From NCBI GenBank assembly GCA_021789895.1, contig JAJYIU010000018.1, positions 1 through 64,000 on the forward strand: a stretch of DNA of 64,000 nucleotides. Reading direction: 5' to 3'. Below, piece by piece: positions 33,115 to 43,925 of the stretch. The stretch's first letter is position 1. Each line of letters begins with the position of its first letter. Under the pieces are notes generated by a model. The model was not told the DNA's origin, made no database searches, and was given only the letters and a program-made list of their open reading frames with translations. Made by a program: the position numbers and the translations under genes. The DNA comes from Acidobacteriota bacterium (GTDB lineage Bacteria; Acidobacteriota; Terriglobia; Terriglobales; SCQP01).

Positions 33115-33999
33115 TCACCGCAGGCTCGCCGGCGGCGGCTGGAACGCCAGCAGCCGCCGGTAGGCCGCCTCCGGCAGCCGCAGCCCCGCCGCCGCCACGT
33201 TTTCTTCCAAATGCTGCACCGAAGCCGTGCCCGGTATCGGCAGCATCCACCGCGACCGCCGCAGCAGCCAGGCCAGCCCCACTTGCATCGGCGTAGCCTC
33301 CAGTTCCTGCGCCACCCGTTCCAGTTCGGCCGAGGCCTCGCGCACCTGCCCCAGCGGCGCCCAGGGGATGAATGCGATTTTTTCGCGCTCGCAGTGCGCG
33401 GCCAGGTAATCCCATTCGCGGTCGCCAAAACTGTACCGGTTTTGCACCGAAACGATGGGCGCGATCTTGCGCGCCCGCTCCAGGTGCTCGAGCGTGACGT
33501 TGGAAAGCGCCAGCTCGCGAATCTTGCCCTGCTCGCGCAGCCGCGCCAGGGTTTCCATCGAAGCTTCGAACGACACCGCCGGATCGGGCACGTGCAGTTG
33601 ATAGACCTCGATCCGCTCCAGCCGCAACCGCCGCAGGCTGCCCTCGACCGCTTTTTCCAGGTGCCGCGGGCTGGCGTTATGAATCCACTGTCCCGGCCCC
33701 ACCCGCTCCCAGCCGCCCTTGGTGGCGATCGCCAGTCCCTGCGGATAGGGATACAAAGCTTCCGCGATCAACTCTTCGCTGACGTACGGCCCATAGGAGT
33801 CGGCGGTGTCTATGAACTGCACGCCCAGTTCCACCGCGCGCCGCAGCGTCCGCAGGCAGGCGGCGCGGTCCGCCGGCGGACCCCAGATGCCTGCGCCGGT
33901 GAGGCGCATGGCGCCATACCCCAGCCGGTTGACTTCCAGCTCGCCCAGCCGTATCTTTCCGGCCGCTCCCGCCGCAGCCGTCAATGTCGTAGTGGACAT
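33115..33999 (-). CDS. Aldo/keto reductase
   Basis: A 294-residue NADPH-dependent aldo-keto reductase of the TIM-barrel family. The catalytic tetrad is visible as Asp64 and Tyr69 (DTADSYG), Lys94 (IATKGG) and His136 (YQLHVPD). The C-terminal cofactor site is PIPGTASVQHLEENV. The sequence recalls the YdbC/PdxI-like bacterial AKRs acting on small aldehydes. It appears to be a single gene, transcribed leftward away from the second TonB receptor gene's 3' end. The RES-domain relic follows directly after its stop. Confidence 0.92.
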   Translation of the reverse strand: MSTTTLTAAAGAAGKIRLGELEVNRLGYGAMRLTGAGIWGPPADRAACLRTLRRAVELGVQFIDTADSYGPYVSEELIAEALYPYPQGLAIATKGGWERVGPGQWIHNASPRHLEKAVEGSLRRLRLERIEVYQLHVPDPAVSFEASMETLARLREQGKIRELALSNVTLEHLERARKIAPIVSVQNRYSFGDREWDYLAAHCEREKIAFIPWAPLGQVREASAELERVAQELEATPMQVGLAWLLRRSRWMLPIPGTASVQHLEENVAAAGLRLPEAAYRRLLAFQPPPASLR

Positions 34000-34091
34000 G
34001 CTTCATTTATAGCAATTTTGCCGCCGCCCCGCTCTGTATCGCGCCCGGCGCGCCTCGGCAATAGGCAGCGCGCCGGGCCGAAGTTTAGTTG

Positions 34092-37000
34092 TTAGAAGGT
34101 CAGCCGTGCCGTCAACTGGATCATGCGCGGCGAGGCGTCGCCGCCCAAAAACGAGCCTAGGATGCTGGTCGGCGGATTGACCGGGATGAGGATCTGCCCG
34201 AACGAGCTGTTGGCGATGTCCGCGACCGGCAGGTCCATATTGGGATGGTTGAAGAGGTTGAAAGCCGTGACCCCGATGCCGAGCTGGCCCTGTTCCCAGC
34301 CGGGTATCTGCGTGTTTTTGATGATGCTGAGATCGGTGTCGAAGAAGTTCGGGCCGCGGAACTGGTTGCGTTGCTGCTGTCCGAAGCCGGCCGCGGCCGC
34401 GCTGAAGCCGGAAAGCGGCAGGCAGGGGTTGGACGGAAATTGGGTGTAGTTGTTTTTCACCGTGCAGCGGCTCTGCGGCGCGCCGTTCCAGTTGGCGAAG
34501 AGCGTGCCGCCGTAATTGAAGCTGGAAAGCATGCCGGTATCGGCGGTATCAATCACGGTAAACGGCAGCCCGGTGCGCGCGAACACGGTTCCCGCCACCA
34601 CCCAGCCCTGCCACAACTGGCTGGGCCCCCAATGCACATACGAGTGGAACGGCACCTGCCAGAGATAGCTGAGGTTGCCGGAATGCCGCACGTCGTAGTC
34701 GGCGTTGCCGTAGTTATAGCGCTTGACGTTGAACGGATCCTGCGGGCTGAGAATGCTGGCATCGGTGGTGGCGTTGAACGGCAGCAGGCCGCCATTCGAG
34801 ACGTCGTCGAGCGCATGGCTCCAGGTGTAGTTGGCCTGCAGTTGGAAACCGGCCGAGAAGCGGCGGGTCAAGGAAACCGTCACGCCGTTGTAGTTGGAAA
34901 CGCCCATGCTCTGCACCTGCGTGACGGTGCCGAAGCGGGCGTCCGGCGGAGCGGCGGGCAGGCCCGCAAAACCCGCCGGGCATCCGGGCATGCCCGCGCC
35001 CGCCGGCGGCGGGCAATAGGCGTTCAGCCCGTTGTTGGCGATCGGGATATGGATCCCGTGGTTGCCGACGTAATTGATGCTGATCGCATTGTCGGCGCCG
35101 AATCCCTGCTGCAGCTCCAAGTTCCATTCCTGGAACCGCGGCGTGCGCACCACCAGCCCGGGGGTATAGAAATTGGGCGGGGTAAAGGCGGGGTTCGAGG
35201 CCATCATCTGCGCCACCGTCTGTCCGCTGGCAAAGCCGCTGAGGAAGGTGCTGTTGGCCGAGGCGGCGGCGCCGAACATGCTGTTCGCGGCCGTGGTCGG
35301 CCCCAGCGGCACGCCGGCGACGACGAAGGTGTTATCCAGCGGCGGGTTTTGCGCGATGCTGTCCACGATGAAGCTGGGGAACGTATCGTCGAACAGCCCC
35401 ACCCCGCCGCGCAGCACGGTCGAGGCTTTCATCCCGAACGGCGTCCAGGCAAAGCCGAAGCGCGGCTGCCAGTTCCAATGGTCGTAGCCCGCGAACGCCT
35501 GCGCCAGCCCGGTCTGGATCACGCGGTTATAGGGAACGCTGGCGTCGTGCGCCAGCCGGTTGAACGGCGTTGTCAGCCGCGCAAAGCAGTCGTGCAGGCA
35601 GACCGGGTTGGAATTGTGGTCGGTGCGGATGGAAAACGTCATCCGCAGTCCCGGCGTCACCGACCAGCCATCCTGGATGTAGCCGCCGAGCGAGTAGAGC
35701 CGCACCGGCTCGTTCAGCGATGATGGGAAGGATTTCACGAACGCGCTGGCATTGCCGCTATAGAAATCGCTGAGGGTTTCGGCGCCGGCGGTCGAGCCGC
35801 TGGAAAAGAACCCGAAATCATGATCGCTGACGTCGTCGCGCAGGAAATTGCCGCCGATTTTCAGGCTGTGCGCCCCCATCTGGTGCGCCACGTCGTCCAC
35901 GATCTGGTATTGAGTCACGTTGCGTCCCTGCGGCCAGACGTCCAGCGCCCCGCCCATGGTTTGAAAAGCCCCGCCGGAGAAGCTGAGCGTGGTGGGGAAG
36001 GTGGCCAGCGCCGCCGCCAGGTTCTTCGGCTGGAAGATGGCGCTGTAGTAGGCGAACGAGCCGATGAACTGGTTCACCGTCGCCGGCCCGAACGTGTGGG
36101 TCTCGTTGAACTGCCCCTGGTATTCGGGCTGATTGCTGACCGCGTTGAAGGCGGAATTGATCGGATCGGTGTAGGTGGCCTGCAGCCCGCGATCGGTTTG
36201 CAGCCGCAGGAAAAAGTGGTCGGAGCTGCCCAGAATCTGGTCGTAGCGCCCCGAGAGATACCACTCGTGCGTGAAGTTGCCGGCGGTCGAGCGGAACTGC
36301 AGCGCGCAGGGCGCTCCCCCCAGCGTGGTAAAGCTGCCGCAGCCGGTATCGCCGCCGGGCAGCGGCACGGCTTTGCTCGCTCCCGGCGCGCCATTGTAGA
36401 GATTGAAAATCTGGTTGTAGAAGGGCAGTTCCGCCGGGTTCGTGCTGCCAATGTTGCTCAGCGTTGCCGCCTGGAAGGCGGGGCTGGGTATTTTCACCTC
36501 CGCCGTCGTCGGCAGCACCACCCGCAGCCCTTCCTGGTCAATGAAGAAAAAGCTGTGGTTTTTGACGATCGGGCCGCCGATGGACCAGGCCCATTGGTTG
36601 ACGTTGTCGAACGGACGCTTCTGCGCGGTGGCGTTGTTGAAGAAATCGTTGGAGTTCAGCACCCGCCCGTTCCACCAGTACACCGCGTTGCCGTGCCAGG
36701 CATTGCTGCCCGATTTGGTGACGTAGTTGACGTTGGAGCCGACCAGATGCCCGTACTGCCCGGAATAGCCGTTGTTCACTACCGTCGCCTCCTGCATGTC
36801 GTTCTGGCCGAGCAGCAGGTTGGTGGCGCCGGAATTGTTCAGGTTGAGGAACGGATCGTTGTCGTTCTCGCCGTCCACCGTGAACAGGTTGGAGGTGCCG
36901 GGCAAGCCGAAAGTCTCGAAATTGCCGTAGCCCGATTGGGTGTTCATCACCGCCCCGGGCGAGGTTTGGGGTATATAGCTGAGATCGTTGCCGGGATTGG

Positions 37001-37478
37001 GAACCAGCGCAATCTGCTGCGCCGTATAGTTGGTGGAGATATTCCCGTTCTGCGTCTGCACCACCGGCGCCGCCGAGGTCACGGTAATGGTTTGCGTCGA
37101 GGTCGTGACCTGCAGCAGCGCGTTCAGCGAGGTGGATTGCCCCACGCTGATCGGCACCCGCCGCTGGACGGTTTTGAATCCATGCGCCCTGAAGGTCACC
37201 AAGTAATTGCCCGGTTGCAGCAGCGCGAACCGGTACTGCCCGGTGGCGCCGCTGGTGGCGGTCTCGGTTTGCCCCGTCGCGGAGTTCCGGACGGTCACCG
37301 TCGCGCCCGGCACCGCCGCCCCGCTCGGATCGGTGATCCGGCCGTTGAGACTGCCGGTGATGGTGCTGACTTGCGCCGCGAGCGGCGTCAGCGCCAGCCC
37401 GGCGCAGAGCGCGAGCCATGGCAGCCAGCTCCAGCCCCGCCGGCTGAAAATGATGGGTTTGATCGTGGGAACTTGCAC
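34092..37478 (-). CDS. TonB-dependent receptor, Oar-like, with carboxypeptidase-regulatory domain
   Basis: A 1128-residue outer-membrane protein. The N-terminus is long, with a signal segment (about 14-36, ending PLAAQV). A CarboxypepD_reg domain follows (GRITDPSGAAVPGATV, about 48-130), then a plug (NISTNYTAQQIALVPNPG and FETFGLPGTSNLFTVDG) and a barrel ending in RLTF. Such receptors take up large or complexed substrates with TonB energy. No degradative genes flank it, unlike the island receptor. Copy B of the hairpin repeat lies about 210 bp upstream in the same orientation. Confidence 0.93.
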   Translation of the reverse strand: MQVPTIKPIIFSRRGWSWLPWLALCAGLALTPLAAQVSTITGSLNGRITDPSGAAVPGATVTVRNSATGQTETATSGATGQYRFALLQPGNYLVTFRAHGFKTVQRRVPISVGQSTSLNALLQVTTSTQTITVTSAAPVVQTQNGNISTNYTAQQIALVPNPGNDLSYIPQTSPGAVMNTQSGYGNFETFGLPGTSNLFTVDGENDNDPFLNLNNSGATNLLLGQNDMQEATVVNNGYSGQYGHLVGSNVNYVTKSGSNAWHGNAVYWWNGRVLNSNDFFNNATAQKRPFDNVNQWAWSIGGPIVKNHSFFFIDQEGLRVVLPTTAEVKIPSPAFQAATLSNIGSTNPAELPFYNQIFNLYNGAPGASKAVPLPGGDTGCGSFTTLGGAPCALQFRSTAGNFTHEWYLSGRYDQILGSSDHFFLRLQTDRGLQATYTDPINSAFNAVSNQPEYQGQFNETHTFGPATVNQFIGSFAYYSAIFQPKNLAAALATFPTTLSFSGGAFQTMGGALDVWPQGRNVTQYQIVDDVAHQMGAHSLKIGGNFLRDDVSDHDFGFFSSGSTAGAETLSDFYSGNASAFVKSFPSSLNEPVRLYSLGGYIQDGWSVTPGLRMTFSIRTDHNSNPVCLHDCFARLTTPFNRLAHDASVPYNRVIQTGLAQAFAGYDHWNWQPRFGFAWTPFGMKASTVLRGGVGLFDDTFPSFIVDSIAQNPPLDNTFVVAGVPLGPTTAANSMFGAAASANSTFLSGFASGQTVAQMMASNPAFTPPNFYTPGLVVRTPRFQEWNLELQQGFGADNAISINYVGNHGIHIPIANNGLNAYCPPPAGAGMPGCPAGFAGLPAAPPDARFGTVTQVQSMGVSNYNGVTVSLTRRFSAGFQLQANYTWSHALDDVSNGGLLPFNATTDASILSPQDPFNVKRYNYGNADYDVRHSGNLSYLWQVPFHSYVHWGPSQLWQGWVVAGTVFARTGLPFTVIDTADTGMLSSFNYGGTLFANWNGAPQSRCTVKNNYTQFPSNPCLPLSGFSAAAAGFGQQQRNQFRGPNFFDTDLSIIKNTQIPGWEQGQLGIGVTAFNLFNHPNMDLPVADIANSSFGQILIPVNPPTSILGSFLGGDASPRMIQLTARLTF

Positions 37479-37691
37479 GGAAGATACCTCCGCTGCGGCA
37501 ACTTTGCTCTAACCTCGTGCAGTTTCCTGGCCAGATACCCCCATCCCGGCATAACCCAGCCGCCACCGTGACTTAGCCGTACGGCCCAGCTCGGCATCTT
37601 CCTCTCCACTGCGGATATCCGAAGTGGAAGGAAATCCGGCTTATGAATTCCCAAATCGTGATCTGCTGCATGGTGTGTGGAAGCAGCCGCT
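37479..37691. other. Upstream region of the second TonB receptor gene
   Basis: This non-coding stretch should carry the receptor promoter. I found no convincing promoter hexamers. It ends in a perfect 12-bp palindrome, GCCGCTAGCGGC, that overlaps the edge of repeat copy B. Confidence 0.4.
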
Positions 37692-37955
37692 AGCGGCGGC
37701 CCACGAGTCCACCGATGGGAGTTAGATATGCCGAGGTCGAGTGGGAAGGTCGGGGTTTCCTGTCAGGTCCCGACCCTCCGCGATTCAGTAACGCCAAGGC
37801 GAAGGGAGAAGCGAGCAGAGCGAGGCGCAATAGCAATTTCGCAGAAATTGCTTTTAGCAATGCCGCGAGGCGACCTGGTGTACATGGACGTACATGAGGA
37901 TTGCCGAGCGACGAACCAACGAAGCTATGCGACGCTTATCGCTTCGCCTAGCATC
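37692..37955 (-). repeat. Hairpin-rich interspersed repeat, copy B
   Basis: A 264-bp block, inverted relative to copy A (28455-28781) and nearly identical to it over the shared parts. It keeps the AGCAATTTC/GAAATTGCT and TGTAC/GTACA hairpins and the distal CCCA/TGGG hairpin. It lacks the two GCAAAACC/GGTTTTGC modules present in A. With A it forms a 9-kb-spaced inverted pair that could mediate inversion. Confidence 0.85.
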
Positions 37956-38044
37956 CATATTGCACCCCGGACCGGAATAGATAAGCTGAGATGTGCGGTT
38001 GAGGCCGGTCAAAGCTAAGCTGTGACTTGCGCCCGCCGGAGCTT

Positions 38045-39106
38045 ATGCCGCGAAAATCCATCCCGCTCAGCCCCGAAGCGCGGCGCGTGGAAGCTTGCTG
38101 CCGCCGCTATGGAATGCTGCGCCCGGGTTGGCGCGTCGGCGTGGCGGCCTCCGGCGGCGCCGATTCCACCGCGCTGCTGTGCCTGTTGCTGGAACTGGCC
38201 CCCGCCTGGGGGCTGCAGCTCTCGCTGCTGCATGTGCAGCACCACCTGCGCAGCGAGGCCGAAGCCGATGCCGGTTTTACGCGCGCGCTGGCGGATCGCT
38301 TCGGACTGGAATGGCGGCGCTTCGATCTCGCGCCGCCGGCCTCGTCCGCCAATCTGGAGCAGTGGGCGCGCCGCGAACGCTATGACTGCTTTCGCCGCTA
38401 TCTCGCCGAGGGCGGCGCCGAGGTCGTCGCCACCGGTCATCACCGCGACGATCAGGCCGAAACCGTGCTGCTGCGGCTGCTGCGCGGAGCCGGCCCGCGC
38501 GGCCTGGCCGGCATCTGGCCGGTCACGCTGCGCCGTCCGCCGGAGCCCGGCGCCGCGCTCCGGCCGGCGATCATTCGTCCCTTGCTGGAGCTTGGCCGCA
38601 GCGAGCTGCGCGCCTATCTGCGCGCCCGCGGCCAGGCCTGGCGCGAAGACGGCAGCAACCGCTCGCCGCGCTTTTTGCGCAACCGCATACGGCTCGAGCT
38701 GCTGCCCTGGCTCGAGCGCGAGTTCAATCCCGCCATCGCGCTCGCGCTATCCCGGCTGGCGGAACTGGCGCGGGCGGAAGAATTGGATTGGGAAGCGCGG
38801 GTGGCTCCGCTCGCGGCCGGGATCTGGCGTCCCGGTCCGGCGGGCGAGTGGCGCGCCGAAACGCCCCGTCTGGCCGCGCTGCCGCTGGCGCTGCGCCGCC
38901 GGGTGGTGCGCTCCGGGCTGGAAACCGCCCGCGGCGCCCGCCTGCCGGCCGCCGGCAATGTAGTGGAATCTATTTGCCGCTGGATCGAATCCGCCCCTGC
39001 CGCCTCCCGCCCCCGCCGCTGCCATCTGGCCGGCCTCCGCATCATGGTCACTCCCCGCCGCATCGCTCTCCAGAGCCTCTATCCGGCTGAAAAGCCGGCC
39101 TTGTAG
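38045..39106 (+). CDS. tilS: tRNA(Ile)-lysidine synthase
   Basis: TilS modifies C34 of tRNA-Ile(CAU) to lysidine, changing its decoding from AUG to AUA; it is essential in most bacteria. The 353-residue protein has the N-type ATP-pyrophosphatase loop SGGADS (36-41), HVQHHLR and ATGHHRDDQAETVLLRL, then RPLLELGR and DGSNRSPRFLRNRIR, all typical. The frame extends to a TTG at 38027, but the ATG at 38045 with GGAG just upstream is the likelier start. The C-terminal domain is short compared with E. coli. It is followed by ftsH, a common bacterial order. Confidence 0.93.
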   Translation: MPRKSIPLSPEARRVEACCRRYGMLRPGWRVGVAASGGADSTALLCLLLELAPAWGLQLSLLHVQHHLRSEAEADAGFTRALADRFGLEWRRFDLAPPASSANLEQWARRERYDCFRRYLAEGGAEVVATGHHRDDQAETVLLRLLRGAGPRGLAGIWPVTLRRPPEPGAALRPAIIRPLLELGRSELRAYLRARGQAWREDGSNRSPRFLRNRIRLELLPWLEREFNPAIALALSRLAELARAEELDWEARVAPLAAGIWRPGPAGEWRAETPRLAALPLALRRRVVRSGLETARGARLPAAGNVVESICRWIESAPAASRPRRCHLAGLRIMVTPRRIALQSLYPAEKPAL

Positions 39107-39271
39107 CCCCTGAACGTGTTTCCAAGGGGGGAATCCGCGCAGGAACCCTCCGGCGCCGCGTTCCCCGATCAGGCTCGGATATAATGGTTTTATCCGCCAC
39201 AGGTCCGGACGCACGCGGGAAGACTCGGGTTCCGGTGCGGACGCCGCCACGGAGGAAGCCGAGGAAGTCCG

Positions 39272-41185
<1,914 letters not shown>

Positions 41186-41212
41186 GGCCCGGCCGCGCGG
41201 GCCGCGGCAAAG

Positions 41213-41287
41213 CGACCTGGAAACCCCGACCTTCCCGCTCGATCGTAGCCTGGTTAACTTCCCGCGGTGGACTTGCGGGCCGCCGCT
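41213..41287 (+). repeat. Hairpin-rich repeat, degenerate short copy C in the kaiC leader
   Basis: This copy keeps only the distal end of the element, with CCCGACCTTCCC, a CTCG box, AACT and the terminal hairpin. The hairpin is CCCGC-GGTGGACTT-GCGGG, against CCCA/TGGG around the same GGTGGACT loop in copies A and B. The A-T to G-C change on both arms is compensatory. It ends 14 bp before the first kaiC ATG. Confidence 0.7.
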
Positions 41288-41301
41288 AAACGATAATTTG
41301 A

Positions 41302-43023
41302 ATGGGAATTGCCATGAGACAGCGCAAGCGCGGCCGCCGACCGATTGCGGCGATTGAGAAATGCCCGACCGGGATTCAGGGTCTGGACGATATCACCTTG
41401 GGCGGCCTACCCAAGGGCCGCTCGACCCTGGTTTGCGGCGGGGCGGGATCAGGCAAGACGATGCTCGCCACGGAGTTTCTGGTGCGCGGCATCATGCAAT
41501 ACCAGGAGCCCGGCGTCTTCATGGGTTTCGAGGAAACCGTGGAAGAATTAGTCGAAAATGTGGCGGCCATCGGGTTTGACCTGCAAAAATTGATCGCAAG
41601 AAAAAAACTGGCGATGGATTATGTTTACATCGAGCGCGCGCAAATCGAAGAGACGGGCCAGTACGATCTGGAAGGTCTTTTTGTCCGCTTGAATGAAGCG
41701 ATTCAAGCGGTGGGCGCCAAGCGCGTGGTGCTGGATACGATCGAAGCATTGTTTGCCGGCTTATCCAATGCGGGCATCCTGCGCGCCGAATTGCGCCGCC
41801 TTTTCCGCTGGCTGAAGGATAAAGGCGTTACGGCGGTGATTACAGGCGAGAGCGGCGGCGAATCGCAGCTTACACGCCACGGCCTGGAAGAATACATCTC
41901 CGATTGCGTAATCTTTCTCGACCATCGGGTGGAGGAGCAAGTGCCCACGCGGCGTTTGCGGATTATCAAGTATCGCGGTACCTCCCATGGCATGAATGAG
42001 TATCCTTTCCTGTTCGACCAGCAGGGCATCACGGTGGTGCCCATTACCTCGATCAAGCTGGACGCGCCGGCGCCGGTGGATCGCATTTCCAGCGGCATCC
42101 CACAACTCGACACCATGCTCGGAGGAAAGGGCTACTACCGCGGCAGCACGATATTGGTTACGGGAAGCGCCGGCTCGGGAAAAACCAGCCTCGCCGCGCA
42201 TTTTGTGGATGCCGCGTGCCGGCGGGGCGAGAAGGCGCTGTATTGCAGCACGGAGGAATCCAGCGCTCAGATCCTGCGCGACATGAACTCGATTGGCATC
42301 AACCTAAAACGCTGGCAAAACAAAGGCCTGCTCCATTTCCAATGTATTCGTCCCACAGCCTTGGGCCTGGAAATGTATCTTTCCAAAGTTTATAAAGCCT
42401 TGCGGGATTTCCAACCTCAGGTCATGATCATGGATGCGGTGACCTCCTTCCATGGCGCCGGCAGCCTGGCCAATGCGCAGGCGATGCTGATGCGCGTAGT
42501 GGATTTTACCAAGATGCAGGGCATTACGGGCTTGTTTATCAGCCTGGCCAATACGGCGGGGGATCTGGAAAACGGAATTGGCATATCTTCGTTTACAGAC
42601 ACCTGGCTGTTGCTGCGCAATCTGGAGTCTTCGGGCGAGCGGAACCGCGGATTGTATATCCTGAAGTCCCGCGGCATGGCGCATTCCAACCAGATCCGGG
42701 AATTCCGCTTGACCGCTCGCGGCATTCAACTCGCCAATGTATATCTCGGGCCCAGCGGCGTCTTGACGGGATCGGAGCGCGCCCTGCTGGAAGCCAAGGA
42801 AAAGGCTGCCACGCAGGCCCATCACGAGGAAATTAAGCGCCTGCAAAGCAATCTGGAATTCAAACGCCAAGCCATGGAATCCAGAATCGCAGCCCAGCGA
42901 GCGGAATTCGCCGCCGATGCGGCGGATTTTCATACCGCGATTTGGCGCGACGAGCAATTGAAAAAGGATGAGAGAACCTTAAAAACTGATCTCGCCAAAC
43001 TTCGGAGCGGAAATTCAAAATAG
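41302..43023 (+). CDS. kaiC: KaiC-like double-domain RecA/circadian-type ATPase
   Basis: KaiC is the ATPase/autokinase of the cyanobacterial clock; homologues outside cyanobacteria often act in stress or signalling. The 573-residue protein has two KaiC domains. Domain I has Walker [10 protein letters not shown] (Lys52) and catalytic Glu77-Glu78. Domain II has Walker [10 protein letters not shown] (Lys294) and Glu318-Glu319. The position of the Synechococcus phosphosites Ser431/Thr432 is Ser429-Ser430 in GISSFTDTW, so phosphorylation remains possible. Residues about 490-573 form a charged coiled-coil tail not found in cyanobacterial KaiC. It heads a four-gene operon with two kaiB genes and a PAS sensor; no kaiA is present. 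A start at 41314 is also possible. Confidence 0.94.
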   Translation: MGIAMRQRKRGRRPIAAIEKCPTGIQGLDDITLGGLPKGRSTLVCGGAGSGKTMLATEFLVRGIMQYQEPGVFMGFEETVEELVENVAAIGFDLQKLIARKKLAMDYVYIERAQIEETGQYDLEGLFVRLNEAIQAVGAKRVVLDTIEALFAGLSNAGILRAELRRLFRWLKDKGVTAVITGESGGESQLTRHGLEEYISDCVIFLDHRVEEQVPTRRLRIIKYRGTSHGMNEYPFLFDQQGITVVPITSIKLDAPAPVDRISSGIPQLDTMLGGKGYYRGSTILVTGSAGSGKTSLAAHFVDAACRRGEKALYCSTEESSAQILRDMNSIGINLKRWQNKGLLHFQCIRPTALGLEMYLSKVYKALRDFQPQVMIMDAVTSFHGAGSLANAQAMLMRVVDFTKMQGITGLFISLANTAGDLENGIGISSFTDTWLLLRNLESSGERNRGLYILKSRGMAHSNQIREFRLTARGIQLANVYLGPSGVLTGSERALLEAKEKAATQAHHEEIKRLQSNLEFKRQAMESRIAAQRAEFAADAADFHTAIWRDEQLKKDERTLKTDLAKLRSGNSK

Positions 43024-43148
43024 GGAGGCAAACGGCGGCAGCCGGGTTAACGGCGCGAATCCGACCGTGGTTTACGGCGAAGAGAACTGGCGGCGTCAAG
43101 CAGGAGGGTGGAGGGCGCGCCACCGCGCCCCCAAAGGGCGGAGGAAGC

Positions 43149-43463
43149 ATGAAAACATCCGGACGGGCACCCAAACCGAAGGCGGCAGCGAATAAATTCT
43201 ACCTGAGGCTCTACGTCGCCGGGCAGACTCCACGATCCTTGGCGGCTTTCGCCAATCTCAAAAAAATATGCGAAGAACATTTACACGGCAAATATAAGAT
43301 TCAGGTGATCGATTTGCTGCAGAACCCCAAATTGGCGCGCGGCGATCAGATTATCGCCGTTCCCACCCTGGTTCGGCGCCTGCCGCCGCCGGTTAAGAAA
43401 ATCATTGGCGACCTTTCCAGCACCGAACGCGTCCTAGTAGGGTTACAGCTTCGAGAACACTGA
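43149..43463 (+). CDS. kaiB: KaiB-like protein, first copy
   Basis: KaiB binds the KaiC ring after switching to a thioredoxin-like fold. The 104-residue protein has the KaiB core: [49 protein letters not shown] and [17 protein letters not shown] precedes the ATG. It lies 125 bp after kaiC and 85 bp before a second kaiB gene. Two KaiB copies beside one KaiC suggest that they compete for or bind different rings, or different partners. Confidence 0.94.
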   Translation: MKTSGRAPKPKAAANKFYLRLYVAGQTPRSLAAFANLKKICEEHLHGKYKIQVIDLLQNPKLARGDQIIAVPTLVRRLPPPVKKIIGDLSSTERVLVGLQLREH

Positions 43464-43548
43464 TGGGGAGCAGAGTGCATTTGCCGCCAATGCGATAAAG
43501 TTCAGAACGCCAACATCGCAGCTTTAGGTTGAAAAGAGAGGAGCAGCC

Positions 43549-43884
43549 ATGGCAAAAGCGCAGAAGAAAAGGGCCATCCCCGAAGACCACGGTGAAAATT
43601 CCCGAAGTGGAAAATATGTCCTTCGCCTTTATGTAACTGGGATGACATCGAATTCCACACGGGCCATCCATAATCTCAAAAATTATTGCGAAGAATATCT
43701 TCCGAATCATTATGAACTTGAGATTATAGACATCTACCAGCATCCGCATTTGGCGAAGGAGCAGCAGATCATCGCGGCGCCGACGCTGGTCAAAAAACTC
43801 CCTTTGCCGCTACGCAAGCTGGTGGGGGATCTATCCACGAAGGAGAAGGTTCTTTTCGGCTTGGATCTTCAGCCAAAACTCTGA
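43549..43884 (+). CDS. KaiB-like protein, second copy
   Basis: A 111-residue KaiB homologue with YVLRLYVTGMTSNSTR, NLKNYCEEYL, YELEIIDIYQHP, IIAAPTLVKKLP and RKLVGDLSTKEKVLFGL. It is clearly diverged from the first copy, so this is an old duplication rather than a recent repeat. GAGAGGAG lies upstream of the ATG. It is followed 41 bp later by the PAS sensor gene. In cyanobacteria SasA, a kinase with a KaiB-like domain, competes with KaiB. One of these copies could play such an adaptor role toward the adjacent sensor. Confidence 0.94.
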   Translation: MAKAQKKRAIPEDHGENSRSGKYVLRLYVTGMTSNSTRAIHNLKNYCEEYLPNHYELEIIDIYQHPHLAKEQQIIAAPTLVKKLPLPLRKLVGDLSTKEKVLFGLDLQPKL

Positions 43885-43925
43885 TCGCTTTGCCTCATAC
43901 TTAAATTCAGAGGGGACGGAAGGGA

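Noticed and set aside
39261-39271. GAGGAAGTCCG, which recalls the conserved core of RNase P RNA
   Set aside because: The match is short, lies in the ftsH leader as its ribosome-binding site, and no partner core (ACAGAAA-type) follows.
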